NCBI GenBank assembly: GCA_037976565.1
Contig: CP137671.1
Location: forward strand, 18,915,910 to 18,979,909
Length of the DNA: 64,000 nucleotides
Direction of reading: 5' to 3'
DNA from: Mesocentrotus franciscanus
Lineage: Eukaryota > Echinodermata > Echinoidea > Camarodonta > Strongylocentrotidae
Shown: piece by piece, positions 11,566 to 25,300 of the stretch
How the letters are laid out: the number at the start of each line of letters is the position of its first letter
Position numbering within the stretch: position 1 is the stretch's first letter
The notes under the pieces: model-generated
Seen by the model: only the letters and a program-made list of their open reading frames with translations
Told to the model about the DNA's origin: nothing
Database searches by the model: none
Made by a program: the position numbers and the translations under genes

Positions 11566-14500
11566 TTAAAAGGTCCCACTGAACAATTAAGGCAGTTGGC
11601 AAGATATAGTTTCAGAATACCAGTTCCACATAAAACCCTCCTGCTTGTTTCTTCACAATGATATTGACCTACCTGATATCTGTATCCGGTGCATCATACC
11701 TCTCAAGAAGTTTGTCAACATCCACACTCAGACCCTGTAAACAAACAAAAACAAATAATTATTGATAATACAATATGTACATATACATGTAAATAAATGT
11801 TGAACAAATCATATGTAAAGTGCACAAATTCACACCAATATAAAAAATAAAAAAATTACAGGAGATCTTTTCAGATTAGATATCAATCAAATATGATTTC
11901 ATCAAAGGAATTGTTTTGCACTTGATTCATCTTTTTTTTTTTTTCAATCACAGCTCTCATTTTTCTTTAGTGTGCTTTTTTACCAAATTAAGCTCAATTT
12001 TTCCGAAGCTAAACTGCTCACAGCTCCAGTGCATTTTGTATATCACCAACCAAAGGGCACAACTTGGAATCAAACCAGTATTCATAGAGTAGGAGATAGA
12101 GAGAGAGGGAGAATGCTTGTCTTGATCATTCAAGACTCAAGTCAACAGTTTATACTCCGAGCGGTCAAACCTCTCTCAGCTTAGAATTAAGAGAAACTTT
12201 TACCTGTATCGTCTTCGCCAAGTACTCGTTAGTGGATAGGAGTTTCAGCACCTCCGCCTCAGTATCCCTCAGACAGCCTTCCATATGATCACAGATAGAC
12301 CGAGGCACATGGTGCTTGTGAAGGTCCTCTGTCAGTGCTTCTATCTCACCCTGCAGGGCTAGGATCTTATTATGGTATTCCAGTACCTGATCCCCCTGGC
12401 CCAGGACTATCTCCTCTTCCTTGGCCTTGACCCTAGCGGCGATGGGGTCGGGGAGGGCGATGAGAGGCGGAAGCTTGGCAACTGCATGTTCTTGTTTGCG
12501 TAGTCTCTCTCGTAACCTGTGCGAAATGAATTCATAAAAAGGCATTGTCCAAAAATTTGTCAAATCAAAACCTTGTTTAAAACATAGTTCACCATAATCA
12601 GTACAAAGAATAAAAAGGTTTATAGAATATACTTAGTTTGTACACTGTTTTGCACAGGGGTCATTTATACAAATTCAGCCTGTAATGATATTGTTATTAG
12701 TCTTAAACATCTTAAAGAAATTTGGAAAATTGTGGAAGTACATTTCATATGAAAATATTTGTGAGAAAATAAAATAAAGAAACTAATGCAATGTATCGTG
12801 GAACAATCAAAATTATATTACCCGGTAGTTAAAATTGTGTTTATCTCATACTGCCTTTAACATTTTATCTCATACAGGTTGGACTATCCAATAATTTGTA
12901 TAATAATCATTATACACACTGCATCCTATCCAGGAGACCTGGCCCGTATTCAATTCAATACTTACATGTAAGTACAAAATTTAAGCTTTTTACTTAGTAT
13001 TTGTCTTAGATAAAATACTTAGATATTCAATTCAAAATTTTGGCTAAGTATTTTACCCTAAATTTAAGACAGCTCCCTATCAGACTTAAGCCAATTATTT
13101 GGAGGCCTTGATTGGCAGGCATATGGTTTTCTTACGCAGTATCATAACCTGCGCACAATAATATTAGCGCCCATTTATTGCGACGCGTTAATTTGCGCAT
13201 TACTTTTGATTGACCGTGTGATGTCACAATGCTTATCAGTAAGTATTTTACTTAGATTTTGTCTCAGGGAAGTAAACGTCTAAAATGCGATTTGAATACG
13301 AGATAAGTAAACTTCTTAGCTTAACCATTTACTTAGTAAATTTCTTACTTATTCTAAGTATCGAATTGAATACCGACCCTGGGCCCTGTTTCATAAAACT
13401 TATTACCAAAAACAAGTTACAATAACTGTTATAAGCTACTGAAATAGTGGCATTTGATTGGCTGAGAGCAGATTTATCATACAAATTTAGCATTTTTTCA
13501 GTTAGTGAAAACATTAAGTTTCATAAAACAGGGCCCAGGACTTCATTATTCCAAGAGTTTATGTATTTACACTTTATAAGGAGTCAAACAAGAGAAGAAG
13601 AAGAGTTCATGTTTACCTATCATTTTCTTCAAGCAGATTCTTAGTCTCCTGTTCCATTTTCTTGACCACGTCTTGACCGATAGCCAGTTCTCCAGGCAGG
13701 ACCACACCACTAGCGGTCAGCCCCCTGACCTGCTGGCTCAGGATTTCACCGTGCTTGTGAGGCTGTGTGTCCAGTAGTGACCCCATGTAAAGGTCAAACT
13801 CACCCTACAAATTAAAAGAGGAATATGGTAAGGTATAAGAAACTTGTCACGTGCCAGGCGAAAATTTGTGAGAAGTTTCTAAATTGACCCTAACACAAAT
13901 ACGATGTTTGCCAGTAGATGGCGACCTTCCTCCCTTACTGCGCAGGTCAGCACATGTGCAGATACTATAGTGGAAAGACGCCAAGACAAGGTTTCGTATG
14001 GCTTCCATAGAGAATGTACAGCAGTGTCAACCGTTCCTTATTTTACTAAAATATTGTTCAGGTTTCATGAACTCCCCCGATGGTTTGATGAAATCTATGT
14101 ACATGTAGGCACCATCATAATCTGTTCTAGTTTAATGGGTTCCGAAACTATAATTTCTATCAGACTTTCCTGTTCTCGATCCATTGTTTTTGTATGGGAA
14201 GTGGAAGTACCTTTGTCAAACATACCCATGGCTGGTGCAGCCCTCTATGGCCAAATATTGTATTTGCCCTAGTGAGAAAGGCCTAGTTTGATTGCTAAAG
14301 TAATAGTGCCATTGTGTTGTGACCTAGTGGATTATAAGTTCATGGACTGAAGATCACAAGGGGTCTGATTCCCTACCACAGCACTAACATTCTTTGGCAC
14401 AACATTAATCTACATTTGCAACACATTACACTTGACCCAGGTGTGGTGTGTGGGTAGGTACCTTGTCCTTGAATGCACAAGTACTGAGCACCGTACGGTT

Positions 14501-17336
14501 GCAGAAGCTGGAGCCAGCGTAATGTTTAAAAGTCTTTTGGAAGAGACATTACATATAGTGTGTTATATGGAATATTACTACTATTATTATTTTTAACAGT
14601 GTGTATAATGAACAAAATTAAGTGTGTTGCATAGAATTAGTCAAAAAGAGGTGACCAATATGACACGTTTGACTGCATGTGTAGTGAAATGTCTAGAGAA
14701 GTCACCTGCCTACAGTGACTGGTCTTTCTGTTTCCCTTGGGTGATCTTTACAGTCAGACTTCAGTGACTGTCTTTCTCCCTGAAGGGAGCAATACAATTG
14801 AACGCTACAGACCAGTGGTCTCAATAGAGAGGTGGCCAATGAGGAAGATTTTACTTAAAGTGGTGTCGAAATTGTCTAGAGAAGTCAAACCTGTCCACAG
14901 TGACCAGTCTTTCCATTTGCCTTGGGTGGCCTACTGGCCAGCCTGTATAGGAAGGTTTGACTGTATCTATCAAGGATCTCACCTTGATGTCCAGCAGAAC
15001 CTTGGCAAAGGTTGGGGTTTCTTCAATGAGTTCATCCCAGATATCACTGTAGATCTGCAACCGGTGGAAGTTGGGTGCACTGAATCTAGCCTCCACATTC
15101 AGCTCCTGAAGTTTCTACAAATTGGATATTCAATGAAAAAAACAAAATTATAAAATTGTGTCAATCGTTTGCAGGAGACACCTAATTAGCAATGAATTCT
15201 TTTAACATAAAAAAACATTTTATTGTCTGTGCCATGGCTCATAAACTTACTTGGAAAGTACTGAAATAATATTGATATTTCATACATGTATATAACCCAT
15301 CAAATATCACTATAGACATAACTTGTACTAGGGAGTCTTTGGGAATGTATGTTGCATCAAAATCAATTTGTGAAGGAAGTGATAACAACAGGCATTTGCT
15401 TTTTATTGGACATCTTGATGTCTTACTCACTTTAGACTAATATTGTTTTTGTTTCATCAGTACATGTATATTGTGTTTTATGCCAGGAATTTCGAAAAGG
15501 AAAATAAGCTTTAAAATCCATAAATTGGCAACAAGTTGAGGGATTCAAAATCATATGCTTTTCAATGAAAATTTTTAATTATTTCAACTTCCGACAACGT
15601 TCTCGCCTATGTATTTTGCTTTCAGAGACATGACATTTCATCTTAACAATGTAGCAATAAGAGAAAACTATAATTGTTGCCAATTTGAAGAACAATAGGT
15701 GATCAATTTAGCTCTAAAAAGAAATCCTGTCCTGAAAGGGTTAAAATGTAAGTCCCTATTGATGTATTCTGAACTCTGTCTGCTGTTCCCTACCTCATAT
15801 AATTTTCTTTCTAAATGTGCCACTGCTTTCCTCCCTGTTAAGACCCCTTTCTCATACATCTCCTCTTTCCTCAGTACATTCTTCTGAAAGTCCAGAAACC
15901 TATTGAGCTGGTCTCTTTTCGTAATCCCAGCCAGGTGGCTTTGCACAAATTGTTGCTTATGCAAGTCCCTCCCTCCAGCACTCCTGTCCTCCCTCTTATC
16001 AAATGGAGGCAACCGGTGAGGAGACTGGGTCCGTGAGATCCCCCGAGTTGTTTTCTGACGAGAAACGGGGAGCATGATTTCGGGCAGGGCCAGCTCTTCG
16101 ACGCAAACACCATCGTCAATGTATGAAGCTGGGGAATCCATCCGAGCATCCGAGTTTGACGCTCTCTGGGGTTGGGCTCTGCTACCATGGTGACTACTTG
16201 CGGATGCTTTAGCAGTTCTCTGGTCCGCCCTTAGGTCTGCTTGGGTAGGGTGAGGCATACTCCCTGCTGTACCTGTGCTGAAGTGATACAAGGTCTGCAC
16301 CATTTCTTCTTCTTTACTCTGAAAGTTGACGAAAGCAAAAAGGCCATTAAAATTAGTAGAGTTACAAGACTAGCATTGTAGCATATATATATTGCCTATA
16401 ACAACAAATTCTAGTATTGAAGCTTTATGTCTTGCACTACTCAAACTGTGTGTGTCTCTCTCTCTCTCTCTTTAGTGCTATTCTTGGATTTTTTTTAAAA
16501 GTATCTATAATCATCTCTTTAGTTAAATGGAAATTAGGCCTTTGACATAAAGGGACTGAGACATGTCTCATGTGACAAATACTTTTTTTTTTTTCACTGA
16601 CAAATGACAAGTCAATCCATTGAGACCATCGATCAATATGACCCAATAATAGTATGATGGGGGCTGGGTGTCCAGACACATAACAAACATAAAGACTTCT
16701 CTTTTGCCTTCGGATTTAACAGAAAATATTCATCATATAGCACTAACCATCATGAATATTTGTCCTTTATAATATTGTCCAACATAGTCTTAGCCAAGAT
16801 ATAAAATATGTGAAATATTGCTGTAAACTTCTTCAAATTGCTGTTTTAAATCAACTGTCCTGATAAACAACCTGTCCGGAAACAAAACATCTGGGTATAT
16901 ACAGGTGTACGTTATGATGGACATAAAAAAGACTTCCATGTATTGCATCTATGACCGTTCATTATGTCAAAATGTCATATTTTCAACTAGGCTAGTATGA
17001 AATCACACATTTTCCTGTTTCTTTGATCACACATATATATACATGTATATAGAGCGTTTCTTTACCTGTGCCCGTCTCGGTGAGGGCAGCTTGCTGGGGG
17101 CAAGTAGAAGGGGTACCTCCTTGCCCGAACTCTCCCACGGCTTGTGAGTTGCCATTTCAGGGGGCTTCGAGAGCCGGTTATGATTCAGGTGACCCTTGGT
17201 CCTCAGTAAGATGTCATACTTCTGCTCCTGAAAGAGACCCTCCATGACATCCCGCAGGGGGCGAGAACTAACTCCCGGTGGAGGAGGGGCCCATCTGGAC
17301 CCTCTTGTTCTGAAGCCATAGCCAATATGAAGACTA
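11566..17336 (-). CDS. C6orf118-like coiled-coil protein (seven exons seen)
   Basis: Minus-strand exons, 5' to 3': 17336-17066, 16318-15794, 15114-14983, 13804-13617, 12516-12204, 11734-11673 and a short last exon 11578-11566. All have AG/GT borders, and the phases close exactly into one frame ending TAA. From the in-frame ATG in the first exon (MEGLFQEQ) the product is about 470 residues. Open coding continues upstream of it to the acceptor at 17337, so an earlier exon may exist. Visible features are DILLRTKGHLNHNRL near the N-terminus, a Ser/Arg-rich linker, DQLNRFLDFQKNVLRKEE, the segment FHRLQIYSDIWDELIEETP (like the TSNAXIP1 N-terminal domain), and a long heptad-rich coiled coil. The layout and length recall human C6orf118, a poorly known protein; other TSNAXIP1-like proteins are possible. 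Three inverted-repeat or SINE elements sit in its introns. The last, 13-base coding exon is the weakest call. Confidence 0.75.
12941..13379. mobile_element. MITE with GTATTCAATTC terminal repeats
   Basis: The left end GGCCCGTATTCAATTCAATA and the right end (inverted GGTCGGTATTCAATTCGATA) pair over about 30 bases, including ACTTA words. No open frame. It lies in an intron of the C6orf118-like gene and abuts the next MITE. Confidence 0.8.
13381..13536. mobile_element. 156-bp MITE, GGGCCCTGTTTCATAAAAC ends
   Basis: GGGCCCTGTTTCATAAAACT at the left is inverted at the right end. The interior is AT-rich and non-coding. It begins one base after the preceding MITE. Confidence 0.88.
14307..14520 (+). 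mobile_element. Truncated SINE
   Basis: Shares with the copies at 33649 and 52412 the phrases TTTGGCA..ACATTAATCTACATTTG and CCCAGGTGT..GGTA, preceded by a degenerate B box (GGTCTGATTCCC). The 3' tail of the family is missing. Confidence 0.6.
14691..14935 (+). repeat. Two-unit tandem duplication
   Basis: The phrase TGTCTAGAGAAGTCA followed by CACAGTGAC-type and CCTTGGGTGG-type words appears at about 14691 and again at about 14870, a spacing near 179 bases. It lies in an intron, just downstream of exon 14983-15114 in the direction of transcription. Confidence 0.7.
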
Positions 17337-17798
17337 CTGTGAGGTAAGTAAGGCCCTCTAGGTTTTTAAATAGTCCATAGAATGTGTTGGACAAGTGTCT
17401 ATAAAAGATAAACAGACAGAAATTAAAAATGTACTGAACAGTGAACTGGAGAAGGAAAATACGCTAGGAGTGGGAGAACCACAACATCAAAAAATGGGTC
17501 CTAGCACTCATAATAACATTCATCAATAAGATGCAAAATCAAAATTGGCTCTGAGTCTGAGTCTGACATACAAAGCTCATGGCAAGAACCCATTTAATTT
17601 TGATTGATGACTTTAAAAGATTTATTGTTTTATTGATTTCATTACCGGTACCTTTATTTATATATCTTGTCATATGGCGACAGACAGAACCCCCAAAAAA
17701 AAAAGCAAACACTGGATTAGATGATATAAATAAATAAATAAATAAATAAAACCCAAAAAGTGAATTGTGGTTTCCAACATCAAGCTGCCTATGCCGGG

Positions 17799-18560
17799 GT
17801 CTGCCCACTCCAGCAAAGCATAGAAGTCAATGCCTACATGTACTTAGTCTACTTTCCTTTTTCTCATTATCCTTCTTCCTTCTTTCTTCACTACCTTTCT
17901 TTGATTTTCTTCTACTTCTTCATATTTCCTTCTACTCCCCTTTCTCTTCTGCAATCTTCCATCCTTCTCCTTCTTCTCTTTCTCTCCTTCATTTTCTCCT
18001 CCTTCTTAATGATCTTAATTTGAATTCCTCTAGTCTTGTATTCAAAAATCTTGAATTTTTCCTTCTGATTACTGATACTCCCCTCCTCTTCCCACCCCCA
18101 CCCCCTCTCTCTCTCTCTCTCTCTTTTTGTTTTGTTTTTGTTTTCTTCTTCTTCTTCTTCACATTCACACATAGCTGCATCGCTATCCTGGCTGTATATT
18201 AAAACCTGTTTTTATTGATCTCAACATTTTAAACACCACTAGCTGTACAAAACTAAACTGATTTCACTCAAAATCGGTACTTTAGTGACAATTGATGACA
18301 CCTGACTAGCAGTAAAATACAATTTTTTCAACTCACCGATGTTAGAAAGAATAATTTAAAAATTAAAATCATGAGTCCACTGTCAAACTTGCTTACAGTA
18401 TTATCGGCATGATTGTGTGCATTTGTGTGTTATAAGTAGACCTAGAGTCTATATTGACTATTCACGTAAGAAATTGCTGCCTATTATTAGCACATGGTAC
18501 AGCGCTAGAGATCCATACGCAGTATTGACTCTCTATGCTTCTTCTTCTTTTTCTTCGCTA
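17799..18560 (+). mobile_element. Inverted-repeat element, CACTCCAGC family (expanded copy)
   Basis: The left end CACTCCAGCAAAGCATAGA and the interior from 18165 (ACATAGCTGCATCGCTATCC onward, about 370 bases) match the complete copy at 41136-41754. Unlike that copy, it holds a C/T-rich tract (about 17850-18165), and its right end, after CTCTCTATGCTT, dissolves into CTT repeats that lead into the large microsatellite. Confidence 0.75.
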
Positions 18561-18596
18561 GAGGTCCATACGGTCCATACACAGTATTGACTCTCT

Positions 18597-18975
18597 CTCC
18601 TCCTCCTCCTCCTCCTCCTCCTCCTCCTCCTCCTCCTCCTCCTCCTCCTCCTCCTCCTCCTCCTCCTCCTCCTCCTCTTCCTCTTCCTCTTCCTCTTCCT
18701 CTTCCTCTTCCTCTTCCTCTTCCTCTTCCTCTTCCTCTTCCTCTTCCTCTTCCTCTTCCTCTTCTTCTTCTTCTTCTTCTTCTTCTTCTTCTTCTTCTTC
18801 TTCTTCTTCTTCTTCTTCTTCTTCTTCTTCTTCTTCTTCTTCTTCTTCTTCTTCTTCTTCTTCTTCTTCTTCTTCTTCTTCTTCTTCTTCTTCTTCTTCT
18901 TCTTCTTCTTCTTCTTCTTCTTCTTCTTCTTCTTCTTCTTCTTCTTCTTCATCTTCTTCTTCTTCTTCTTCTTCT
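18597..18975 (+). repeat. 379-bp (TCC)n-(TCTTCC)n-(TTC)n microsatellite
   Basis: Three blocks in order: about 27 TCC units, about 14 TCTTCC units, then about 70 TTC units with one ATC interruption near 18950. One strand is entirely pyrimidine apart from that base. The long Pro/Leu and Lys/Arg frames it creates are artefacts. Confidence 0.97.
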
Positions 18976-19377
18976 ACAAATAAACCAACAAATAAATGGA
19001 CGCATGGGACTAGTTTTAATCACTGGACCCCAAGATCATCGATAGATTACTATCTAGAGCTAGATCGATGTCAATTACACTAAATCATGCAGAAAATAAA
19101 ATTATTTCAAATCTTTTCCCATGAAATATATAACATATCAACAAAATATTCATGTTTACCGTGAAGCCTGCAACTGAAAAGGGGTCCAGTAGAATGAGTA
19201 GATTCTTAATTTTGTTTACGCTGGCCAAGTTGCTATGCTAGTCAACTGTAGATGGCGCTAGATTAATGTGGGCAATTTTTTGTTCACGTTCTACTTGTAC
19301 TTCTACTACATGCTGTCTTCAATTTCTCACCTTGTTTTCAACATTTGTGAGTTTGCCTAAGTCGCCACATAATAAAA

Positions 19378-22300
19378 ATGTCCGCTGCGGATAGATCCGT
19401 CCGTTCTGTCTTTGGTAAGAAACTTAAGATATTAAGAGTTGTAGAGAAACAAGCATGATTAGTTGATTATAATTATAGACGAGGCCTAGACTAAAGTAGA
19501 GTAGTCTAGTTCTTCTCTCAACCAGTCAACGTAACTCAAGACTAGAGTCAAGTGGAGCGTTAATTCCCCGCCAGCGCCACCGCACACCGCCACCGCACCG
19601 ACGCGACCTACCTACATAGTACATGACCTCGCATAAACCTCGGGCCCCTCGGCCTTATTTAGGCCAGGGCTCCGTTTCATGACACTACATCTAGCAATGT
19701 CCTATCTCAGTATCTGTTTGATCTTGTTTGATTATGTGAGAGAATGTAGCGTTAAGGGCGAGGTGATAATAAGAAGTATGAATTATGATGTAGAGTCTAG
19801 GCCTAGGGCTAGGCCCTAGCTAGACTCCTAGAACTAGATCTAGGCTAACTCCAGGAATCTCCGACGCCGACGCCGAAGGCGTCGGAGCTTCAGCCTATGA
19901 ACCTGGAACGCGAAATTTACAGCGATTGGGGTGACATTATGTCAAAATATGCAAGCGATTCATTACAATTTTGACTTACTAGGTTTCTTGACTCCTCTGG
20001 GCATCTGGCCGACCACTTGAAATTATAATTTGAAGAAGTCTTCGATGGGAAAATGGGGGAGATTCTTCGTCATATATTTTTAAAACCCAACGATTCATCC
20101 ATGTTGTAGCGTCGATTCAACATGGCGAACAGAAAGTACGCATGCGCGGTAGCAATATTCGCTCGAAATTGCTACCGCGCATGCGTACTTTCTGTTCGTA
20201 TCCTACTAAAGTCTAAACACAAATAAAAATCAACTAAATCTTCAACAATTGTTCAAATAATAGTCATGTCTTCAAAGTTGTTATCTATCGTACCTGTTTC
20301 ATGTCAATTTTCTTTTCTTTTTGAGTATTTTCCTTTAAAAGACATTATCAATATCAGTAGGGTGCTGGTCGAGAATGAGGATCGTCTGCACAAACGAGGA
20401 TATTCTCGTAAACGCGGACAAATTGCGTCCTAAAAAATAAGGATTACAGACGTTTTTTTTCATCAGCGTTTGCGGGTTTCGGGTTCCCGAAGCGCGCCCT
20501 GGCGGGGCGAAAAATGGATTCCACGTAATAAAATTCCCCCAGTTCACCACCTACAGGGTACTTTTAAAAGTCTCTGTACAAAGTCAATGTAAAATGCATC
20601 AAGAAAATCATCACGGAATCCTTTTTTCACATCGCCAACGCGCGGATCAGAAATAAAAAACGTCTGCAAAAATGCAGACGATCCTTAATTTTGCGGACGC
20701 GTCTGTCCGCGTTCTGAAGACGCTCCTCGTTCATGCGGACGATCCTTATTCTCAGACCAGCGCCCCTACTGAATTATAAATAAATAGATCTATACACTTT
20801 CTCACAGGTTTCACTGCAAACCACTGCACAATACAACATAAGAAGTACATGCTGCATTGTGCGGTGCGGTGCTGGCGGGCGCATGCGCATGCGTGCGGTA
20901 GGTACTTGTACTCTCCACGAGCCAAGCGTCGACTACATGTATGGCAGTATGGGCACACTTCCTTTGGATTCTCTTCCATGTGTTCCTGATGATAATGAGC
21001 TAACATGGAATTTACATTAAAAATTTACCTCTGGCCGCCTGGCAAGAGTTTGCAATGTTGGTTCGGCTGCAAATGCAAATACTTAACTAGTAGTTTAAAA
21101 CAATAGTGATTAGTATAAGAAGCAGTACGCAGGTAATTCACTTCATTCAGAGTGCGCCTTAGTACACCAAACTAATTGCTATTGACGTTTTCACAGACAT
21201 TTGCAGCAAAAACAACATTTCGCGATCGTTTTTGTAAAGTAGGTAGCATATTATATTATGAAAATTTTATTTACAATTTTATCAACAGGATCATGTTAAA
21301 GGTGCCTGGTGCGAAGGTGCACTGGCGGCAGTGCTGTGAGTTTGTGTGTTTAGAGTCATAATCTAAATCTTTAGGCCTGTGCAGAACACACACACACACA
21401 AAAACGCTAATAATTCAAATCTAAAACTGAAAATTTCTTAAATTACAGCTTAGTGTTTGGAACCATAATTATTGCCTTACGCCAGTTACGGACATGCTTA
21501 AGAGCATACTTTTTATTCCTTTTTTTTTCTCAACATCTTTCGACCACAGTGGGGAACATTCCCTATGAGATAACGGAAGAGAAACTGAAGGATATCTTCT
21601 CAGAGGTCGGCCCTGTGATCAGTTTCCGTCTCGTCTTCGATCGGGACACTGGCAAACCCAAGGGATATGGGTTCTGCGAGTACCAGGACCAGGAGACGGC
21701 GCTCTCGGCTATGCGAAACCTGAATGGCTACGAGCTGAGTGGGAGGAGTCTCAGGGTTGATAATGCTACCAGTGAGAAGAACAGGGAGGAGCTTAAAAGT
21801 GAGTTTAGCTGAATCAGTTTAGAAGGAGTATCGTTTTGATCTCCACTGTCCTTTTATTTGATTACATGCTTTAATGAGTTACCGGTAGTACATTTAATTC
21901 TGATCTAGGGGAAATGTCAGCAAAATACAATGTTTCATTTTAAATGATCAAGGCCCAAAATATAAAATGATACAATTAACTAAAAAGAGTTACACAGATT
22001 AAATAAACAGGATGTTTTGGGCTGTTTGGATTCACAAGAGCATCAGCTCTTACATGTATACTTTAACCCAAAATTACTGCCCTTGTGACTCCAAGCGTCC
22101 AAACCATGGTGAGAGAAAGTTCTGTTACATTCAATTGTTTTCATAATTCAACACACGATGATGGACTCTAGAATCACAAGATGGTGATGATGATGATGAT
22201 GTAATTGATTGTGTTTAATAATGATGATGATAACTGTTGATGGTGATTAAAATTCATTTTAGTATATATTTAATTATTAAATGACATGCTGTATCTTTGC

Positions 22301-25300
22301 CCTGTGGGAAAGACCCTGGATTCAGCTTCTGCTGTACCTACCAGCTCACAGTGCATAGCAGGTTCTCAACTGCTTGGGAAGTAGGTCGGAAAAGGTACAA
22401 TGTAGATACAACAATATCAGGTCTAAAAATACTCTTGGCAATTATATTCAAAAGCATAGTAATTTTTACTTTTAGTTGATTTCAAAGAATTGGTTTTTAT
22501 TAGGAGGATTATTGTGTTCATGTAGGTGACTACAAGCGTCCAAACAATTTAGTTTGGGTACTTTTGATGTCTGTTTCACTCCTGCTTGAATTTGATTGAT
22601 TTGATTTCTTCTCTTTTTGTATAAATTTTGAATTATTATTTCTGTGATTGCCAAAGATTTATATTATTTTCCTCGGACATAGTTTAAATATATTTAGTCT
22701 TTAAAATACATGTAGTCAAGATTTTGTCACATGCAGATGTTTAAGCTCTATGTACATGTAGGTATTGAAAAATAGGTGTCAGTAGACTCAGCACAACAAT
22801 ACATAGTAATTATCGTTAAAAGAAAAAAGAAAGTTTATTTTAATTTGACAATGTTTCCTCTTTCTGTTCTATTTTAGCTGCATTACAGCAGAGTCAGCCA
22901 CCTCCTGAAGTAAGTACATGTTCTGTGATAGGTTTTTAATCACCTTATTTAAGGTTCAAAGATTTTATTGATATTTTCTTAGTCCTACTCACTCAATAAT
23001 AAATGAGGATTCCTTTTTTTATGATCAATCGTTCAGAATAGTTAAAACTTAAAAGATATATTCTCTTCAGATTGATTTACTGCCCAAGCGAGGTAATATG
23101 AAATAAATGCAAGTAAAGTTTCATTCATCAGGGTTACGGATTGTGTTCAGAGATCTTGCATTGTATGCAGTATATATGATTGCCAGAAAGTCTGTTGAAG
23201 GGTAGCTCTCTCGGTGAAATGCAATGGCATGTGGGGACTGCATCTGACTAATTAACCCTTGTCCTTTTCCTATCTGGGATCTTGCTAGCTAGGGCAGTCA
23301 TACACCAGCAGGAGTAATTCATACCCTTATACATACAGAAGGACAAGATAATTGATTATTAGCTAGAAACAATCCTTAGCTGGAAATAAAAACACCATGG
23401 TTTGATATGTCCTTTTAATTCACTAAGTTGCTCAAAGGTACCCTCTTTAAGAGTGGCTCGAGCGTAGGGACGGACCCAGTTTTTATTTTATATTGCTGCT
23501 GAGAACTTGTGATTACCTTAATTTGTAATTGCCTGTGTTTCAATTGGACAGTCTCCCTACGGTGATTCTGTAGCACCCCAGGAAGCCCCCGAAGCCATCT
23601 CCAGAGCGGTGGCCAGCCTGCCTCCTGAACAGATGTACGAGGTCATGAAACAAATGAAGGTAACAACAACAAAAATCTACAGAGTTTGTATATGGTTTTC
23701 AGTTGTATAGTGATCTTTGATATTTCAATGATTCTTAAATTTCTCCTACATGTACATGTTTTATTTTGATACTTTGTTAAAATTTTCCTGGGGGGAAGGC
23801 ATCCTGTAGAGTTAACAAAAGAGTACTGTAAAACCACACATTTTTGCAAAATGAAACTTGTTAAAAAGAGGCCTCTTTCAAGGCAACCATCTAGATTTGC
23901 GAATTGCAACAATTTAGTGTTATGTAAATCGTGATTTCATCATGACAGGAAAGGGTGGTCACGATTCAAAAAACCACTTGTGAACTTTGCAAGTGTTTCA
24001 TGCCGACAAAAGTCTGCTGTTTCACAGTAAATGACAAGATTAATTGTGCACGGCAACATCATACATTGGCTTGATTGCTTGCTGTTTAAATTTGGTAGTA
24101 TAGTAATGAAACATACCTGAGGTGAATCACAGTCACATTATTAATATTTGTTGTCTTCTTTGCATTGTAGATTGTGATTCAGAACAACCCTGTGGAAGCT
24201 CGTAACATGTTACTGCAGAATCCTCAACTGGCTTATGCCTTGCTTCAGGCTCAGGTCGTCATGCGCATTGTTGACCCAAATGTTGCCATGGTGAGAGAAA
24301 GTTCTGTTACATTCAATTGTTTTCATAATTCAACACACGATGATGGACTCTAGAATAACAAGATGGTGATGATGATGATGATGTAATTGATTGTGTTTAA
24401 TAATGATGATGATAACTGTTGATGGTGATTATAATTCATTTTAGTATATATTTAATTATTAAATGACAGTTTCTGCTGTACCTACCAGCTCACAGTGCAT
24501 AGCAGGTTCCCAACTGCTTGGGAAGTGGGTCGGAAAAGGTACAATGTAGATACAACAATATCATGTCTAAAAATACTCTTGGCAATTATATTCAAAAGCA
24601 TAGTAATTTTTACTTTCACTGCCCTCGCGATCGTTATTTCTTATGAAGGTTGCAGGTTTACAGTGTTCAATATCGCCTTGCAAGTAAGATTGTTGACCCA
24701 TTTTTATAAAACAAATAATACACAGGTTTTCGTTCGTGACGTTATGGCGATGCAGCATTATTCGGGTATTCACAATGGCACAAAATACACTCGGCTAAGC
24801 CTCATGAATTTTATTGCACCGTAGTGAATACCCTCATGCGCTGCATCGACCATAACGCACTCACACCTGTGTATTTGTATAATATTATCAGTGTTGTAGA
24901 AATTGACAGGTTTAGTGACCTTGTCAATTGAGAGATCAACGTTGATCACCAATCGCCAAATTTCTGTGATTTGTTTCAGACTTTGCTTCACAGACAGACC
25001 GATGCACCACAACCTCTGATTCCCCCTGAGATGAACCAAGGTCCTGGTCCTCACCCTGGACAGCACCAAGGCCCAGGACCCCAGGGAAACCAGCCCATGA
25101 TGGGAGGAAACCAAGGCATGGGAATGGGTGGACCAAGACCGGATCATCAGATGGGTACAGGTGGTATGAACCAGAGGGGGATGAATCCTAACATGGGTCC
25201 AGGAATGAACCAGGGCTCTATGGGACCAAGAGGGATGGGTCCACAGGGCATGGGTCCACAAGGTATGGGACACCAAGATATGGGTAGAGGTGGTATGGGC

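Noticed and set aside
13904..14272. 122-codon plus-strand frame
   Set aside because: It lies in an intron of the minus-strand gene and lacks family features.
18533..19045. Long Pro/Leu frame (+) and Lys/Arg frame (-)
   Set aside because: Both are translations of the TCC/TTC microsatellite and have no other coding signal.
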